Made by a program: the position numbers and the translations under genes. Below, piece by piece: positions 16,231 through 25,254 of a stretch of DNA of 64,000 nt (its first letter is position 1; the number at the start of each line of letters is the position of its first letter). Origin of the DNA: Opitutaceae bacterium (GTDB taxonomy: Bacteria; Verrucomicrobiota; Verrucomicrobiia; Opitutales; Opitutaceae). The notes under the pieces are model-generated. The model searched no databases. It had not been told where the DNA came from and was given only the letters and a program-made list of their open reading frames with translations. Location of the stretch: the NCBI GenBank assembly GCA_024233285.1, contig JACKPU010000009.1, forward strand, positions 61,312 to 125,311, read 5' to 3'.

Positions 16231-16989
16231 TCAACCTGCCAGGGCCCAACCCGGCCTGCCACCCACGACCACCAGCCAATCCGCCCTCGTATCCGCGTCC
16301 GCGGCCGGCGAAATCAGCTCAAACCACCGTGTCGTAACCAAACGATGGCGCTGGCCAGAGGGCAAAAGCCGGCGGGCCAGTTCGAGTCCGTCGTCCGTGG
16401 CGTGCAGAAAAACTGGCGTCGAATCCTTGTCCGGCCCGTCCACGACGTGCAAACCGAGATCGGTTTGATAAACCAGCACGGTGTGCCCCACCACCCCGCC
16501 GCGGCGTTTGAGGTAATACGTCAACAAACGCGCCTGCTTGATCGGCACCCCGTGCTCCAACGCGTCACGCAGAGCCACGAGGCTGTTGATGAAGCAACCG
16601 TTCCGCAACGGACCGCGATCATGCGCCCATACCGGCATCGCGTCGGGCAGCACGTCGTGCCGTTTGAAACCGGGCTCAATCGCGCGGAGCAAGCGGTCCA
16701 TCTCGCCCTTCTCCTCCTCCACGCGTCCGCGGTGCAGCGAGAAGCTCTGCGTGCCGTCCATCCCGGTGTAAAACCACAGGATGCCGCCCATTTCGAAAAC
16801 CGTCGCATAGACCGTCGCCGGATAGGGACTGGCGGGATTGTCATTCTCGATCCGCAGCACCTTCGCCCAGACCCCTTCACCCAGCATGAGCCGCGCCTGC
16901 CAGGCCGACTCCTGGGTCGGCGAATCGATCGCTCCGACCACGACCGGGGAAATCGCGAGTAACAAGGAGGCGGTCAAGTAGCGCATCAC
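16231..16989 (-). CDS. secreted protein of unknown function, possibly papain-like
   Basis: A 252-residue protein with a signal peptide (MRYLTASLLLAISPVVVGA). I do not recognise its family. Residues about 130-210 show a possible papain-type order: Cys in GCFINSLVALRDAL at the start of a predicted helix, His in VVGHTVLVYQ and Asp in GLHVVDGPD, as in C39 or transglutaminase-like folds. That is inference only. It sits between the response regulator and the MacAB-type operon, and a copy of the LytTR half-site lies about 40 bp upstream of its start. Confidence 0.6.
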   Translation of the reverse strand: MMRYLTASLLLAISPVVVGAIDSPTQESAWQARLMLGEGVWAKVLRIENDNPASPYPATVYATVFEMGGILWFYTGMDGTQSFSLHRGRVEEEKGEMDRLLRAIEPGFKRHDVLPDAMPVWAHDRGPLRNGCFINSLVALRDALEHGVPIKQARLLTYYLKRRGGVVGHTVLVYQTDLGLHVVDGPDKDSTPVFLHATDDGLELARRLLPSGQRHRLVTTRWFELISPAADADTRADWLVVVGGRPGWALAG

Positions 16990-17030
16990 GCCGCCGTAAA
17001 CCCGCGAAGGTTGCCCGCGGTTGCGCTTTA

Positions 17031-17060
17031 GCGACGAACCGCCTGATGTTCGCGTTTATC
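17031..17060 (-). promoter_or_regulatory. LytTR/AlgR-type half-site upstream of 16989 gene
   Basis: On the minus strand GTTCGTCGC (17039-17031) matches the AlgR core. A weak second copy (GATAAACGC, 5 of 9 bases) lies exactly 21 bp upstream (17060-17052). It is about 42-71 bp before the start of the secreted protein gene. Confidence 0.5.
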
Positions 17061-17084
17061 GCACCGGATGCCGCGGCTGTTTGG

Positions 17085-17912
17085 TCAGAGCTTCTCTTTC
17101 AACAAACCCGCGATACGATCATGATAACCCCGGCTCAGGCGCAGCTTGGTGCCGTCCTGCAGCACCACACTATATTCACCGGCGAACGACGGGCTGAGCT
17201 TTCGCAGCCGGTCGATGTTCACGATCGTCGAACGGTGAATGCGAATGAAACGCTTCGGATCCAACCGCGCCTCCAGCCGCGCCATCGTCTCGCGCATCAG
17301 GTGAGAACGGCCGGCCGTATGAAACTTCATGTAGTCACCCTCGGCCTCGATCCAATCAATCTCCTCGGCCTTCAAAAAATAGATGTCGCCGGATGATTTG
17401 ATCAGCACGCGGTCCGTCGGCGCATCCTGCGGATTGGGCTCCGGCTTCACGCCCATGCGCGCCTGCAGGAACTCCAGCAACTGATTCAACCGCGAATTGT
17501 CCGCCTCGATACTGCGCCGCCGCACCGCCTCCTTGGCCCGGGCCAGTGCGGAATTGAAGCGCTCGTCGTCATAAGGTTTCAGCAGATAATCCACCGCGTT
17601 GACTTCGAAAGCATGCAACGCGTGCTCGTCATAGGCCGTGACAAAAATGACCGCCGGCACGGCGGGGCGGCCGACCTTTTGCAGCACCTGAAACCCGTCG
17701 CAACCGGGCATCTGCACATCAAGAAAAACCAAGTCCGGTCGTTCGCGCCGGATGAGTTCGGCCGCATCCAAACCGTTGGCCGCTTCGCCGATGATCTCAA
17801 CCTCGGCATCGCCTTGCAGCATCAACCGCACGCCGCGACGCGCCGTGGGTTCATCATCCACGATGATCACACGGATGCGGGCTGCCTCGGGGCTGGCGGA
17901 GTTCGAGCTCAT
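17085..17912 (-). CDS. LytTR-family response regulator
   Basis: A 275-residue regulator. The receiver domain (about 12-125) has acidic residues in VIIVDDEP, the phospho-acceptor Asp in LVFLDVQMPG, Thr in FVTAYDEHA and Lys in YLLKPYD. A linker (130-165) leads to a LytTR DNA-binding domain (about 170-270) with DWIEAEGDYMKFHT, RFIRIHRSTIVNIDRL and GTKLRLSRGYHDRI. It is the LytR/AlgR type, which binds direct repeats spaced by two helical turns. It overlaps the kinase gene by 4 bp (ATGA). Confidence 0.95.
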   Translation of the reverse strand: MSSNSASPEAARIRVIIVDDEPTARRGVRLMLQGDAEVEIIGEAANGLDAAELIRRERPDLVFLDVQMPGCDGFQVLQKVGRPAVPAVIFVTAYDEHALHAFEVNAVDYLLKPYDDERFNSALARAKEAVRRRSIEADNSRLNQLLEFLQARMGVKPEPNPQDAPTDRVLIKSSGDIYFLKAEEIDWIEAEGDYMKFHTAGRSHLMRETMARLEARLDPKRFIRIHRSTIVNIDRLRKLSPSFAGEYSVVLQDGTKLRLSRGYHDRIAGLLKEKL

Positions 17913-18991
17913 ACGTGATACGGCATCACAATCTGCACGGTCACGCCACGATTGGCCTCACTTTTCAAGGTCAACCGGCCGGCCGCGCCATAAAGTTTCG
18001 CCAATCGCTCGCGGGTATTGAGCAAGCCGATGCCCTCGTGGGCGCGGCTGTGATTGCGGGGCAACAGGCCCGGGCCGTCGTCCTTCACCTCGAGGCAAAG
18101 CGACTCGCCCTCGCGCCGGCCGCTCACGTGCACATGTCCCGGACCGGATTTCGGCGCCACCCCGTGCAAAATCGCATTTTCCACGATGGGCTGCAGCACG
18201 AGATTGGGAATGCGCGCCTGCCGCAAATCGGCCGGGATATCGAGCGTCACGCTCAGCCGGTCGGAAAATCGCATGCGCTGGATCTCCAAGTAGCGCTCCA
18301 GAAAATCCACCTCCTGCTGCAGCGTGACCTCCGCGCTGCGCGTTTGGTCAAGCGAGATGCGCAGCAAGGCGCTCAACCGCGAAAGCAAAGACACCGCCTC
18401 CTCGTTTCTTCCTTCCCGGACGAGCACGGCCACCGTGTTCATCGTGTTGAACAAAAAGTGCGGGTGCAATTGCTGGCGCAGCGCTTTCAATTCCGACTCC
18501 ATCAACCGCGTCTCCAGCTGCGCGGCCTTGATCTCCTCGTTCTTGTATTTGTGATAGATCTCGAAGCTGTAGCCAAACGCCAGCACGCCCCAGTAGTAGG
18601 CCATGTCGATGATGTTTCGGCCGTAGAAGTTGGCAAAGACCTTCTGCCAGAAATAGCCCGTCGGCCATTCGCCCCACATCAGCAACATGAAGAACATGCG
18701 GCCGACGTAGAACACGGCCATCACGAGGAATCCCGCCGCCAGGTGAAACGAGACGCCGCCGATCCAGTTGCCGCGGTTCAACGGCACGGCCACACGCAAT
18801 TTCAACACCAGCGGCGCCAGCAGCGCCCACATCAGCGCGCGGCCGAACTGCGGAATCGCCACGTCCAGCACATCGTAATACTCGCCGCGCATGCTCGCGC
18901 GCATGTTGAACAGCAGCTCCAGCGAAAGCAGCGTGCCGACAAAGGCCCAGCCTCCGACGATAATGGCGATCTTGATCCAGCGGTTCTGCAT
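17909..18991 (-). CDS. LytS-type sensor histidine kinase
   Basis: A 360-residue membrane kinase starting at MQNRWIKIAIIVGG; a TTG start at 19087 would place 32 extra residues over the regulatory repeats. Four hydrophobic segments (about 5-25, 43-66, 78-100 and 120-146) are followed by the His_kinase domain with the phospho-acceptor in LRQQLHPHFLFNTMNTV, then a HATPase_c domain (NLVLQPIVENAILHG, DDGPGLLPR, GIGLLNTRERL). It shares a 4-bp overlap with the LytTR regulator. A 21-bp-period direct repeat lies just upstream, suggesting autoregulation. Confidence 0.92.
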   Translation of the reverse strand: MQNRWIKIAIIVGGWAFVGTLLSLELLFNMRASMRGEYYDVLDVAIPQFGRALMWALLAPLVLKLRVAVPLNRGNWIGGVSFHLAAGFLVMAVFYVGRMFFMLLMWGEWPTGYFWQKVFANFYGRNIIDMAYYWGVLAFGYSFEIYHKYKNEEIKAAQLETRLMESELKALRQQLHPHFLFNTMNTVAVLVREGRNEEAVSLLSRLSALLRISLDQTRSAEVTLQQEVDFLERYLEIQRMRFSDRLSVTLDIPADLRQARIPNLVLQPIVENAILHGVAPKSGPGHVHVSGRREGESLCLEVKDDGPGLLPRNHSRAHEGIGLLNTRERLAKLYGAAGRLTLKSEANRGVTVQIVMPYHV

Positions 18992-19049
18992 GCGTAACGG
19001 CGCGTTCTTCCCTTTCAAACCCCGCAATTCAAGACCAATGCCGGACTTT

Positions 19050-19079
19050 GCGACGAACCGCCGGATTTCTGCGACGAAC
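19050..19079 (-). promoter_or_regulatory. LytTR/AlgR-type direct repeat upstream of kinase gene
   Basis: On the minus strand GTTCGTCGC occurs at 19079-19071 and again at 19058-19050: two perfect 9-bp copies with a 21-bp period, about 60-90 bp before the kinase start at 18991. The core equals the AlgR consensus GTTCGTC, and the period fits a LytTR dimer on one DNA face. Confidence 0.75.
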
Positions 19080-19087
19080 AACTGCAA

Positions 19088-20065
19088 TCAACGCTCGAAT
19101 CGCGCAGCCACGTCAGAATTAAACGCGCTTCGCTGCATGATGTGCTCCACCCACTGCTGCGCCAGCCACGGCGCATAGAGCACGCCTTTGCTGCCCAAGG
19201 CGCCGAAGATGCCGAGCTGCGGATCGGCCGGATGGACGCCGATCATCGGGCGCATGTCGCGCGCGGCGAGACGCAGTCCGACCAGATGCTCCGACACGTT
19301 GATTCTTTCACAGCCCAGTTTTCTCGCGCTGCGCAGCAAAGCATCACGCGCCTCGGCCGTAGGCGTCACGTCATCCACGCCCGGCTCGTGCGTCGCACCG
19401 ATCCACGCTTCGCCCGAGTCATCGGGCAGCACCCAATGGCCGCGATGTATGATTTCATCGTCAGCCAATCCGGCAACTCGGGCCCGCAGCACTTCGCCTT
19501 TGGAAACGGCGAAACCATGCGCTGCAAATGGACCTTCCCGCGCAGCGGCACCGGTGCAATCAATCACCCAGCCGCCATGCTTCGCGCGATTCGCCCAATC
19601 AAACCGGGCCTCGACCAACCGGCCTTCGGCCAGCCAGCGCTTGCGTGCCGCGGCCAGCAGGAGCGGAACATTGACCCGACCCGCCGGGGCCAGCCCGCAA
19701 CTGGTGGCATCCACGAATTGGACCCACGGCGCCAGCACACCGCGTTCGATCTTGTTCAGCAGGGTCCGGCGTTCTTTTTCCGTGCGCCAGAATCGCCGGA
19801 TCGTGAGCTCGCGCCAAAGCGGCACGCCGAAATCATTTTCGATCGCGCGATAAGTGGCCCGCGCCCCCGGCCACAGTTCGTCGATGCGCCACGTCTTCAC
19901 CCAGCGCTGGCCCGTCACCGGATTGATGATGCCCGCCGCCACTCGCGAAGCCGCGTCGGCGTGTCCCGAATCAATCATCCGCCAATCGATACCCGCGCGC
20001 GAAAGCGACCACCCCAGAACCGTTCCGGCCAGCCCCTGACCCACAATCAGCACGCAGGCGGCCAT
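19088..20065 (-). CDS. FAD-dependent oxidoreductase (DAO family)
   Basis: A 325-residue D-amino-acid-oxidase-family flavoprotein. The N-terminal Rossmann motif is VLIVGQGLAGTVLGWSLSRAG; ASRVAAGIINPVTGQR follows, which is typical of MnmC-C/glycine-oxidase-like proteins, then the FAD-binding C-terminal WIGATHEPGVDD and RLAARDMRPMIG with GALGSKGVLYAPWLA. Substrate unknown. It is slightly shorter than glycine oxidases (about 370). It ends just before the kinase upstream region and starts 18 bp after the glucokinase stop. Confidence 0.85.
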   Translation of the reverse strand: MAACVLIVGQGLAGTVLGWSLSRAGIDWRMIDSGHADAASRVAAGIINPVTGQRWVKTWRIDELWPGARATYRAIENDFGVPLWRELTIRRFWRTEKERRTLLNKIERGVLAPWVQFVDATSCGLAPAGRVNVPLLLAAARKRWLAEGRLVEARFDWANRAKHGGWVIDCTGAAAREGPFAAHGFAVSKGEVLRARVAGLADDEIIHRGHWVLPDDSGEAWIGATHEPGVDDVTPTAEARDALLRSARKLGCERINVSEHLVGLRLAARDMRPMIGVHPADPQLGIFGALGSKGVLYAPWLAQQWVEHIMQRSAFNSDVAARFER

Positions 20066-20083
20066 GACGACAGCAACCTTGGG

Positions 20084-20821
20084 TTAATCCTGCTCCGCCG
20101 CCCACAGCGCGGCGCCGACGATGCCTGCCTCATTGAAGAACTCCGCTGGCACGAGCTTCGCACGCGGTTTGATATGTTTGAAAAACTTTTGGTAATCCTT
20201 GCTCACGCCGCCGCCGATGATGATGCGTTCCGGCCAAAGGATGTTTTCCAAGGTGCCGATATAGTCGCGCAATTCCTTGCCCCATTCCTTGTAGCTGAGC
20301 TTGCGGCGATCCTTCGCCGCGGCGGAGACAAAACGCTCGGCGGATTTACCGCGAATCGGCAGGTGCCCCATCTCGCTGTTTTGATAAAGCCGGCCGTTGC
20401 AGAACAACGCCGAGCCCACGCCCGTGCCAAGCGTAAGCAGCAGGATCGTGCCGGTGATGCCGCGACCGGCGCCGAAGTGCACTTCGGCCAGACCCGCGGC
20501 GTCCGCGTCATTCACGAGCGCCACGCGGCAGCCGGTGGCCTTGGCGAACAGTTTCACGGCATCGCAGCCGATGAAGCCCTTGTGCAGGTTCGCCGAGGTC
20601 GTGATGCGCGGTCCGTGAATCACGCCGGGAAATCCGATACCGATCGGGCCGGTCCAGTTGAAATGCGCGGCAAGTTGCTTGATCGTCGCCGCCATTTCCT
20701 GCGGGGAGAGTTTCCGATCCGTCGCGATGCGGTGACGCTCCGCGAGCAACCGTCCGGTCTTGGTGTCAACGGGCGCGCCTTTGACCGCCGAGCCTCCGAT
20801 ATCAATGCCGAGAATTTTCAT
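20084..20821 (-). CDS. ppgK: polyphosphate glucokinase (ROK family)
   Basis: A 245-residue ROK-family sugar kinase starting at MKILGIDIGGSAVKGAPVD. The phosphate-binding loop GIDIGGSAVKG, the sugar site VALVNDADAAGLAE and LTLGTGVGSALF match polyphosphate glucokinases, as does the AHFNWTGPIGIGFPGVI stretch. PpgK phosphorylates glucose with polyphosphate or ATP. The ROK zinc Cys cluster (CxCGxxGC) is absent, as expected for PpgK. It starts 13 bp after the FKBP gene in the same direction. Confidence 0.9.
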   Translation of the reverse strand: MKILGIDIGGSAVKGAPVDTKTGRLLAERHRIATDRKLSPQEMAATIKQLAAHFNWTGPIGIGFPGVIHGPRITTSANLHKGFIGCDAVKLFAKATGCRVALVNDADAAGLAEVHFGAGRGITGTILLLTLGTGVGSALFCNGRLYQNSEMGHLPIRGKSAERFVSAAAKDRRKLSYKEWGKELRDYIGTLENILWPERIIIGGGVSKDYQKFFKHIKPRAKLVPAEFFNEAGIVGAALWAAEQD

Positions 20822-20834
20822 GGAAAAATGGTGG

Positions 20835-21317
20835 TCAGGATTCGCACGCAGCGTCGCCGCTCGCGCCGTGGGCATGACCATGACGCACTTCGTCTTCGGT
20901 CGATTCGCGCACAGCCACGAGTTCAACTTCGAAGGTCAGATCGACGCCCGCGAGCGGATGATTCGCATCCAGCGTGACGGTCTCTGCATCCACGGCGACC
21001 ACCGTCACAATCGGCGCATAACGGTCCGTATCGGTCTGAAAACGATCACCGATGCTCAACTCGCCCTCGACGGGAATGTGCGCGCGGGGCACGCGTTGAA
21101 TCTGCGCGGCATCGTGTTCGCCGTAGGCCTTGGCGGCGGGCACCTGCACGACACAATGCGTGCCGGCCGCAACGCCGCGCAGCTGTTCGTCGAGACCGTC
21201 TATGATCTGGCCCGCCCCTTCCAAATACGTGATCGGTTCGCCGCCGGCGGAAGTATCGAGCACCCGGCCCGCCGGATCGCGCAGCGTGTAGTGAAAAGTG
21301 ACAACGTTCGGTTTCAT
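20835..21317 (-). CDS. SlyD-like FKBP-type peptidyl-prolyl isomerase
   Basis: A 160-residue protein starting at MKPNVVTFHYTLRD. It has the SlyD arrangement: an FKBP half (VLDTSAGGEPITYLEGAGQIIDGLDEQLRG), an inserted IF-type chaperone flap (about 70-125), then VDAETVTLDANHPLAGVDLTFEVELV, and a His-containing tail (RHGHAHG) that could bind metal. SlyD proteins catalyse prolyl isomerisation and help fold proteins in the cytoplasm. Its start overlaps the permease stop (ATGA). Confidence 0.9.
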   Translation of the reverse strand: MKPNVVTFHYTLRDPAGRVLDTSAGGEPITYLEGAGQIIDGLDEQLRGVAAGTHCVVQVPAAKAYGEHDAAQIQRVPRAHIPVEGELSIGDRFQTDTDRYAPIVTVVAVDAETVTLDANHPLAGVDLTFEVELVAVRESTEDEVRHGHAHGASGDAACES

Positions 21318-23842
21318 GTTTCCTGTCGCAAAACTTGCAGGGGCGGATGGTCCGTCACACCACGACCGGAAAGCAAGCCCGTGAACAAGGTAAGCAACGG
21401 CACCATCACCAACGCCGCAACCACCGGCCCCACCGGCAGGACCGGGGCGATCTTGAAGACGAAATGCGCCAGCAGGCTGTTGGCCGCCAAGGCCAGCAGA
21501 CAACCCGCCAACGCCCCCAGCAGACCGAGAATCGCGTATTCGACCATTTGCATTTGGACCAGTTGCTGCCGCGTAGCCCCCAGCGTGCGCAGGAGCACGA
21601 CTTCGCGAATGCGCTGGAATCGGCCGGAAGCCACCGCCCCCGTCAGCACGATCAATCCGGTCACGACCGTGAACATCGCCATGAACCGCACGACAAAGGA
21701 AACTTTGTCAAAAATGCCATCAAAGGTTTCGAGCAGCAGGGTCAGGTCGATGGCCGAAACGTTGGGAAATTCACGCACGACCGCCTGCTGCACTCGCGCC
21801 GAAGCCGCGGCATCCTCTGCTCGCACCGCCACGACGTAAAACTTCGGCGCGGCCTCAAGGACCCCGGCGGGAAACACCACGAAGAAGTTGGGTTCCAATC
21901 GGCGCCATTCGACTTTGCGCAAGCTGGTCACTTTCGTTTGCACGGGCACCCCCTGCACATCGAATGCAATCTCGTCACCCACGCCCACGTGCAGATCGCG
22001 CGCCAGGCCTTCTTCGATCGAAATCGGCACGACCGCGGTATCTTCGGCCACGCGTCCGGTAAACTCGCCCGCAATCAGTTCCTCGGTCGCGGTCAACGCA
22101 TCACGATAGGTCGAGCGATATTCGCGCCGCAGGGTCCAGCCCGGGATTTCCAACGTTGCATCAGCCAGCAACTCCTCCGCGCCGCGACCGTTGATGGCGC
22201 GGATCTTCATCGTGACAATCGGCGCCTGTTGCAGCGCTGGCATGCCCTCCTTTTTGAGCAACGCTTGCAGCGGCTCGATCTGATCATCCTGGATGTCAAA
22301 GAACATCAGGTTGCCGCGCCCGCCGCCCCCCGTGCCTTCGATTTGCGACAGCAAGGTCACGCGCGACAGATACAGCGTAAGAATCAGAAACGTGCCCAAC
22401 CCGAGCGAAAGCAGGAGCAGCACCGTGCGATTGTTCGGCCGGTGCAGATTCGCGATGCCCTGTCGCACCACATACGGCAGGCCGCGCGGCGCCCAACGGC
22501 GGGCCGCCCACGCCAGAAAGCGCGCCAGTCCGGCCAGCAAGGCGAACCCCGCCGCCATCATGCCCGAAAAACCCAGACCCAACTGCCAACTCTGGGTCTG
22601 CCAGATCGCAAAACCAATCACCGCCAGACTGATGATCAACCAAAGACCGGCCCGCCAAAAATCGAAACCGCGCGCTTGGTCCGCCACGCTGGAGCGAATC
22701 GCCGCGAGCGGCGATATCCGCCGGATCGCCAGTAACGGCAGCAGCGTGAACAGCAAACAGATCGCCCAGCCCGCGCCCATGCCGCGCAGCACGGCCAGCC
22801 ACGAGATTTCAAAATCCACCGGCATGGGTAGCAGCCCGGCCACCGTCGCCGGCAGAATCATTTGCACCCCGAGCCCCAGCAATCCGCCGATCCCGGCGCC
22901 GAGCAAACCGAGCGCAGCGCCCTGCGTCAGATAGACACCAAACGCCTGGCTCGAAGAAGCTCCCAGACAGCGCAATACCGCCACCGTCGCGACCTTCTGC
23001 CGCACATAAACATGGATCGCACTCGCCACGCCGATGGCGCCGAGAAACAGCGCCACAAATCCCACCAGGCTCAAAAACGCCTGCACGTTTTCAATCGTGC
23101 GTCCGAGCCGCTCCTTGCGTTCCGCGACCGTGTCGATTTGCAAACGCTCGGTGGGAAATCGCTCGCGCAAAGTCTGTTCCACCGCCTGCGGATCCTCGGT
23201 CGCCGGCAGTTTCAACGCCGCCTTGAATCGCAACAAGCTCCCCTTCCCCGCCAAGCCGGTTTCCGGCAAAAGCGCCAGGGGAATGTAAGCGCGCGGTGCC
23301 AGTTGTGTGATGGCGATCGACTCGCCCGGCACTTGTTTGACCGCTCCCAGCACCGTCAGCGTCGCACGTCCCAACTTCACCGTGTCGCCCGGCCGCACAT
23401 TGAACTGCGCCAACAGCGTGTCCTCCAGAATCACCACCGCGCCGCCGTCGGCCAAACGGGAAGCAGCGTTGACCGGCGCGGTCACGAATTCGCCGTAAAA
23501 CGGAAAACTGCCCTCGACCGCGCGCACCTGCACAAGCCGCGTCAAATCCCCCGCCGTCGGGAAAACCATCATCGACGAAAAACCGACTTCGTCCGCGCGT
23601 TCACCTTGGAGATCTTCCAGGTAGCGATTGACCTCGGGGGTGAACGGCTGCCGCGACACCACGACGAGATCCGCGCCGAGCAAACCCTTGGTCTGCTCGT
23701 TGACTGCGCGTTGCAAATTGTCACTGAACGAACCCACCGCCACCAGCGCCGCCACGCCCAGCACGATGCAAAACGAATAGAGCATCAGGCGCCGCCGCGA
23801 AGCACGCGAGTCCCGCCAGGCCATTTTGAGGAGGAATTTCAT
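21314..23842 (-). CDS. ybbP: YbbP-like ABC transporter permease
   Basis: An 842-residue FtsX-superfamily permease starting at MKFLLKMAWRDSRASRRR. It has ten predicted membrane helices: one near residue 20-45, three around 250-380, two in the middle (about 400-450), one near 485, and three at the C-terminus (about 720-830). This is the duplicated layout of E. coli YbbP. It lies with its ATPase divergent from tesA, exactly as in the ybbAP/tesA block, which supports the assignment. Exported substrate unknown, possibly a lipid or lipoprotein. Confidence 0.85.
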   Translation of the reverse strand: MKFLLKMAWRDSRASRRRLMLYSFCIVLGVAALVAVGSFSDNLQRAVNEQTKGLLGADLVVVSRQPFTPEVNRYLEDLQGERADEVGFSSMMVFPTAGDLTRLVQVRAVEGSFPFYGEFVTAPVNAASRLADGGAVVILEDTLLAQFNVRPGDTVKLGRATLTVLGAVKQVPGESIAITQLAPRAYIPLALLPETGLAGKGSLLRFKAALKLPATEDPQAVEQTLRERFPTERLQIDTVAERKERLGRTIENVQAFLSLVGFVALFLGAIGVASAIHVYVRQKVATVAVLRCLGASSSQAFGVYLTQGAALGLLGAGIGGLLGLGVQMILPATVAGLLPMPVDFEISWLAVLRGMGAGWAICLLFTLLPLLAIRRISPLAAIRSSVADQARGFDFWRAGLWLIISLAVIGFAIWQTQSWQLGLGFSGMMAAGFALLAGLARFLAWAARRWAPRGLPYVVRQGIANLHRPNNRTVLLLLSLGLGTFLILTLYLSRVTLLSQIEGTGGGGRGNLMFFDIQDDQIEPLQALLKKEGMPALQQAPIVTMKIRAINGRGAEELLADATLEIPGWTLRREYRSTYRDALTATEELIAGEFTGRVAEDTAVVPISIEEGLARDLHVGVGDEIAFDVQGVPVQTKVTSLRKVEWRRLEPNFFVVFPAGVLEAAPKFYVVAVRAEDAAASARVQQAVVREFPNVSAIDLTLLLETFDGIFDKVSFVVRFMAMFTVVTGLIVLTGAVASGRFQRIREVVLLRTLGATRQQLVQMQMVEYAILGLLGALAGCLLALAANSLLAHFVFKIAPVLPVGPVVAALVMVPLLTLFTGLLSGRGVTDHPPLQVLRQET

Positions 23843-23847
23843 CGGCG

Positions 23848-24522
23848 TCACTCCACCACGGCACCGTTCTTCAGCCGGATCATCCGGTGGCAACGTTTGG
23901 CAAGTTCAAGGTCGTGGGTCACGAGCACCAGCGTGGTCCCGCGTTCGCGATTGAGCCCGAAAATCAATTCCGCCATCGCGGCGGCGGTCTCCCCGTCGAG
24001 GTTGCCGGTAGGTTCGTCACAAAAGAGAATTTTGGGCGCATTGATGAATGCGCGGGCCAAGGCCACCCGCTGCTGTTCACCGCCGGAAAGTTGCACCGGA
24101 TAATGATCGGCGCGCTGGCCCAAGCCGACGCGTTCGAGCAGCGTGCGCGCCTCGTTCTCCCGGCCGGACTCGCCGCGCAGTTCGAGAGGCACCAGCACGT
24201 TTTCCAGCGCAGTCAGGGTCGGGATGAGTTGGAAGTTTTGAAACACGAATCCGACGTGTCGGTTGCGCACCGCCGCCCGGGCATCTTCATCCAAGCCGTC
24301 GAGCAATTCGCCGGCCACCGTCACGCTGCCACCGCTCGGCAAATCGAGCCCGGCGCAAAGTCCGAGCAACGTGGTCTTGCCACTGCCGCTCGGTCCGACG
24401 ATCGCGAGACTCGCGCCAGCGTTGAGCTCGAAGCTGACCTCGCGCAGGACCGTCAGCGGACCGGAAGCGCCAGGGTAAGATTGGGTGAGCCGCTCGACTT
24501 TCAGCATGATGTCATTATTCAT
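23848..24522 (-). CDS. ybbA: YbbA-like ABC transporter ATP-binding protein
   Basis: A 224-residue LolD/MacB-class ATPase. Walker A is GPSGSGKTT (about 42-50), the Q-loop is VGFVFQNFQLIPTL, the signature is LSGGEQQRVALARAF, Walker B is KILFCDEPTGNLD and the switch His is in VLVTHDLELA. It lies 5 bp before the YbbP-like permease and divergent from tesA (66 bp between starts), a gene order conserved in many bacteria. Confidence 0.9.
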   Translation of the reverse strand: MNNDIMLKVERLTQSYPGASGPLTVLREVSFELNAGASLAIVGPSGSGKTTLLGLCAGLDLPSGGSVTVAGELLDGLDEDARAAVRNRHVGFVFQNFQLIPTLTALENVLVPLELRGESGRENEARTLLERVGLGQRADHYPVQLSGGEQQRVALARAFINAPKILFCDEPTGNLDGETAAAMAELIFGLNRERGTTLVLVTHDLELAKRCHRMIRLKNGAVVE

Positions 24523-24588
24523 ACGCGCAATGGCCCACCCAAAACCGAATCACGCACCAACGCCAGTCCGCGGCATCGAATTTCCAGC

Positions 24589-25203
24589 ATGATGCGATTT
24601 TTGTTCTGTTTTCTAATTTTCGGTCTCGTGCATCTTTCCCCCGCCGCAACCAAAACCATTGTTTGCCTGGGCGACAGTCTGACCGCCGGCTACGGTTTGC
24701 CGAACCCCGCCGCGCAGGCTTACCCGGCACTCATCCAGGACAAAATTGATGCGGCCAAGCTGCCTTGGCGCGTCGTCAACGCCGGTATCAGTGGCGATAC
24801 CACCGCCGGCGGATTGCGGCGCATCGACTGGCTGCTACGCCAGCCCATCGACATCCTCATCCTCGCCCTCGGCGGAAATGACGGTTTGCGCGGAGTCGAT
24901 CCGGCGGTGACCCGGGAAAACCTGATCGGCATCATCGAGCGGGCGCGCACGCGTTATCCGAACATCGAGATCATCCTCGCCGGCATGCAGATGCCCGCCA
25001 ACCTCGGCCCGGACTATCAAACCCGCTACCGAGAAGTCTTCCCCACCGTGGCCACGGCCAAGGACTGCGCACTGATTCCGTTTCTGTTGGAAGGCGTCGG
25101 CGGCGATCCGAATCTCAACCAGCCCGACATGATCCACCCGACGGCCGCGGGCCAGCAGCGCATCGCGGAAACTGTCTGGGCCGTGCTACGACCAAAATTG
25201 TAA
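24589..25203 (+). CDS. tesA: TesA-type arylesterase / lysophospholipase
   Basis: A 204-residue SGNH hydrolase with a signal peptide (MRFLFCFLIFGLVHLSPAA). A second ATG directly follows the first (24592). The four SGNH blocks are visible: GDSLTAGYGLPN (nucleophile Ser), GISGDTTAGG (Gly), LGGNDGLRG (Asn) and DMIHPTAAGQ (Asp and His). E. coli TesA has the same blocks and hydrolyses acyl-CoA and aryl esters in the periplasm. It is divergent from ybbA. Confidence 0.93.
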   Translation: MMRFLFCFLIFGLVHLSPAATKTIVCLGDSLTAGYGLPNPAAQAYPALIQDKIDAAKLPWRVVNAGISGDTTAGGLRRIDWLLRQPIDILILALGGNDGLRGVDPAVTRENLIGIIERARTRYPNIEIILAGMQMPANLGPDYQTRYREVFPTVATAKDCALIPFLLEGVGGDPNLNQPDMIHPTAAGQQRIAETVWAVLRPKL

Positions 25204-25254
25204 GCGCACGACCAGGCCATAATTCGTTGCCCGCCAGAACAGCGCAGAACTAGG

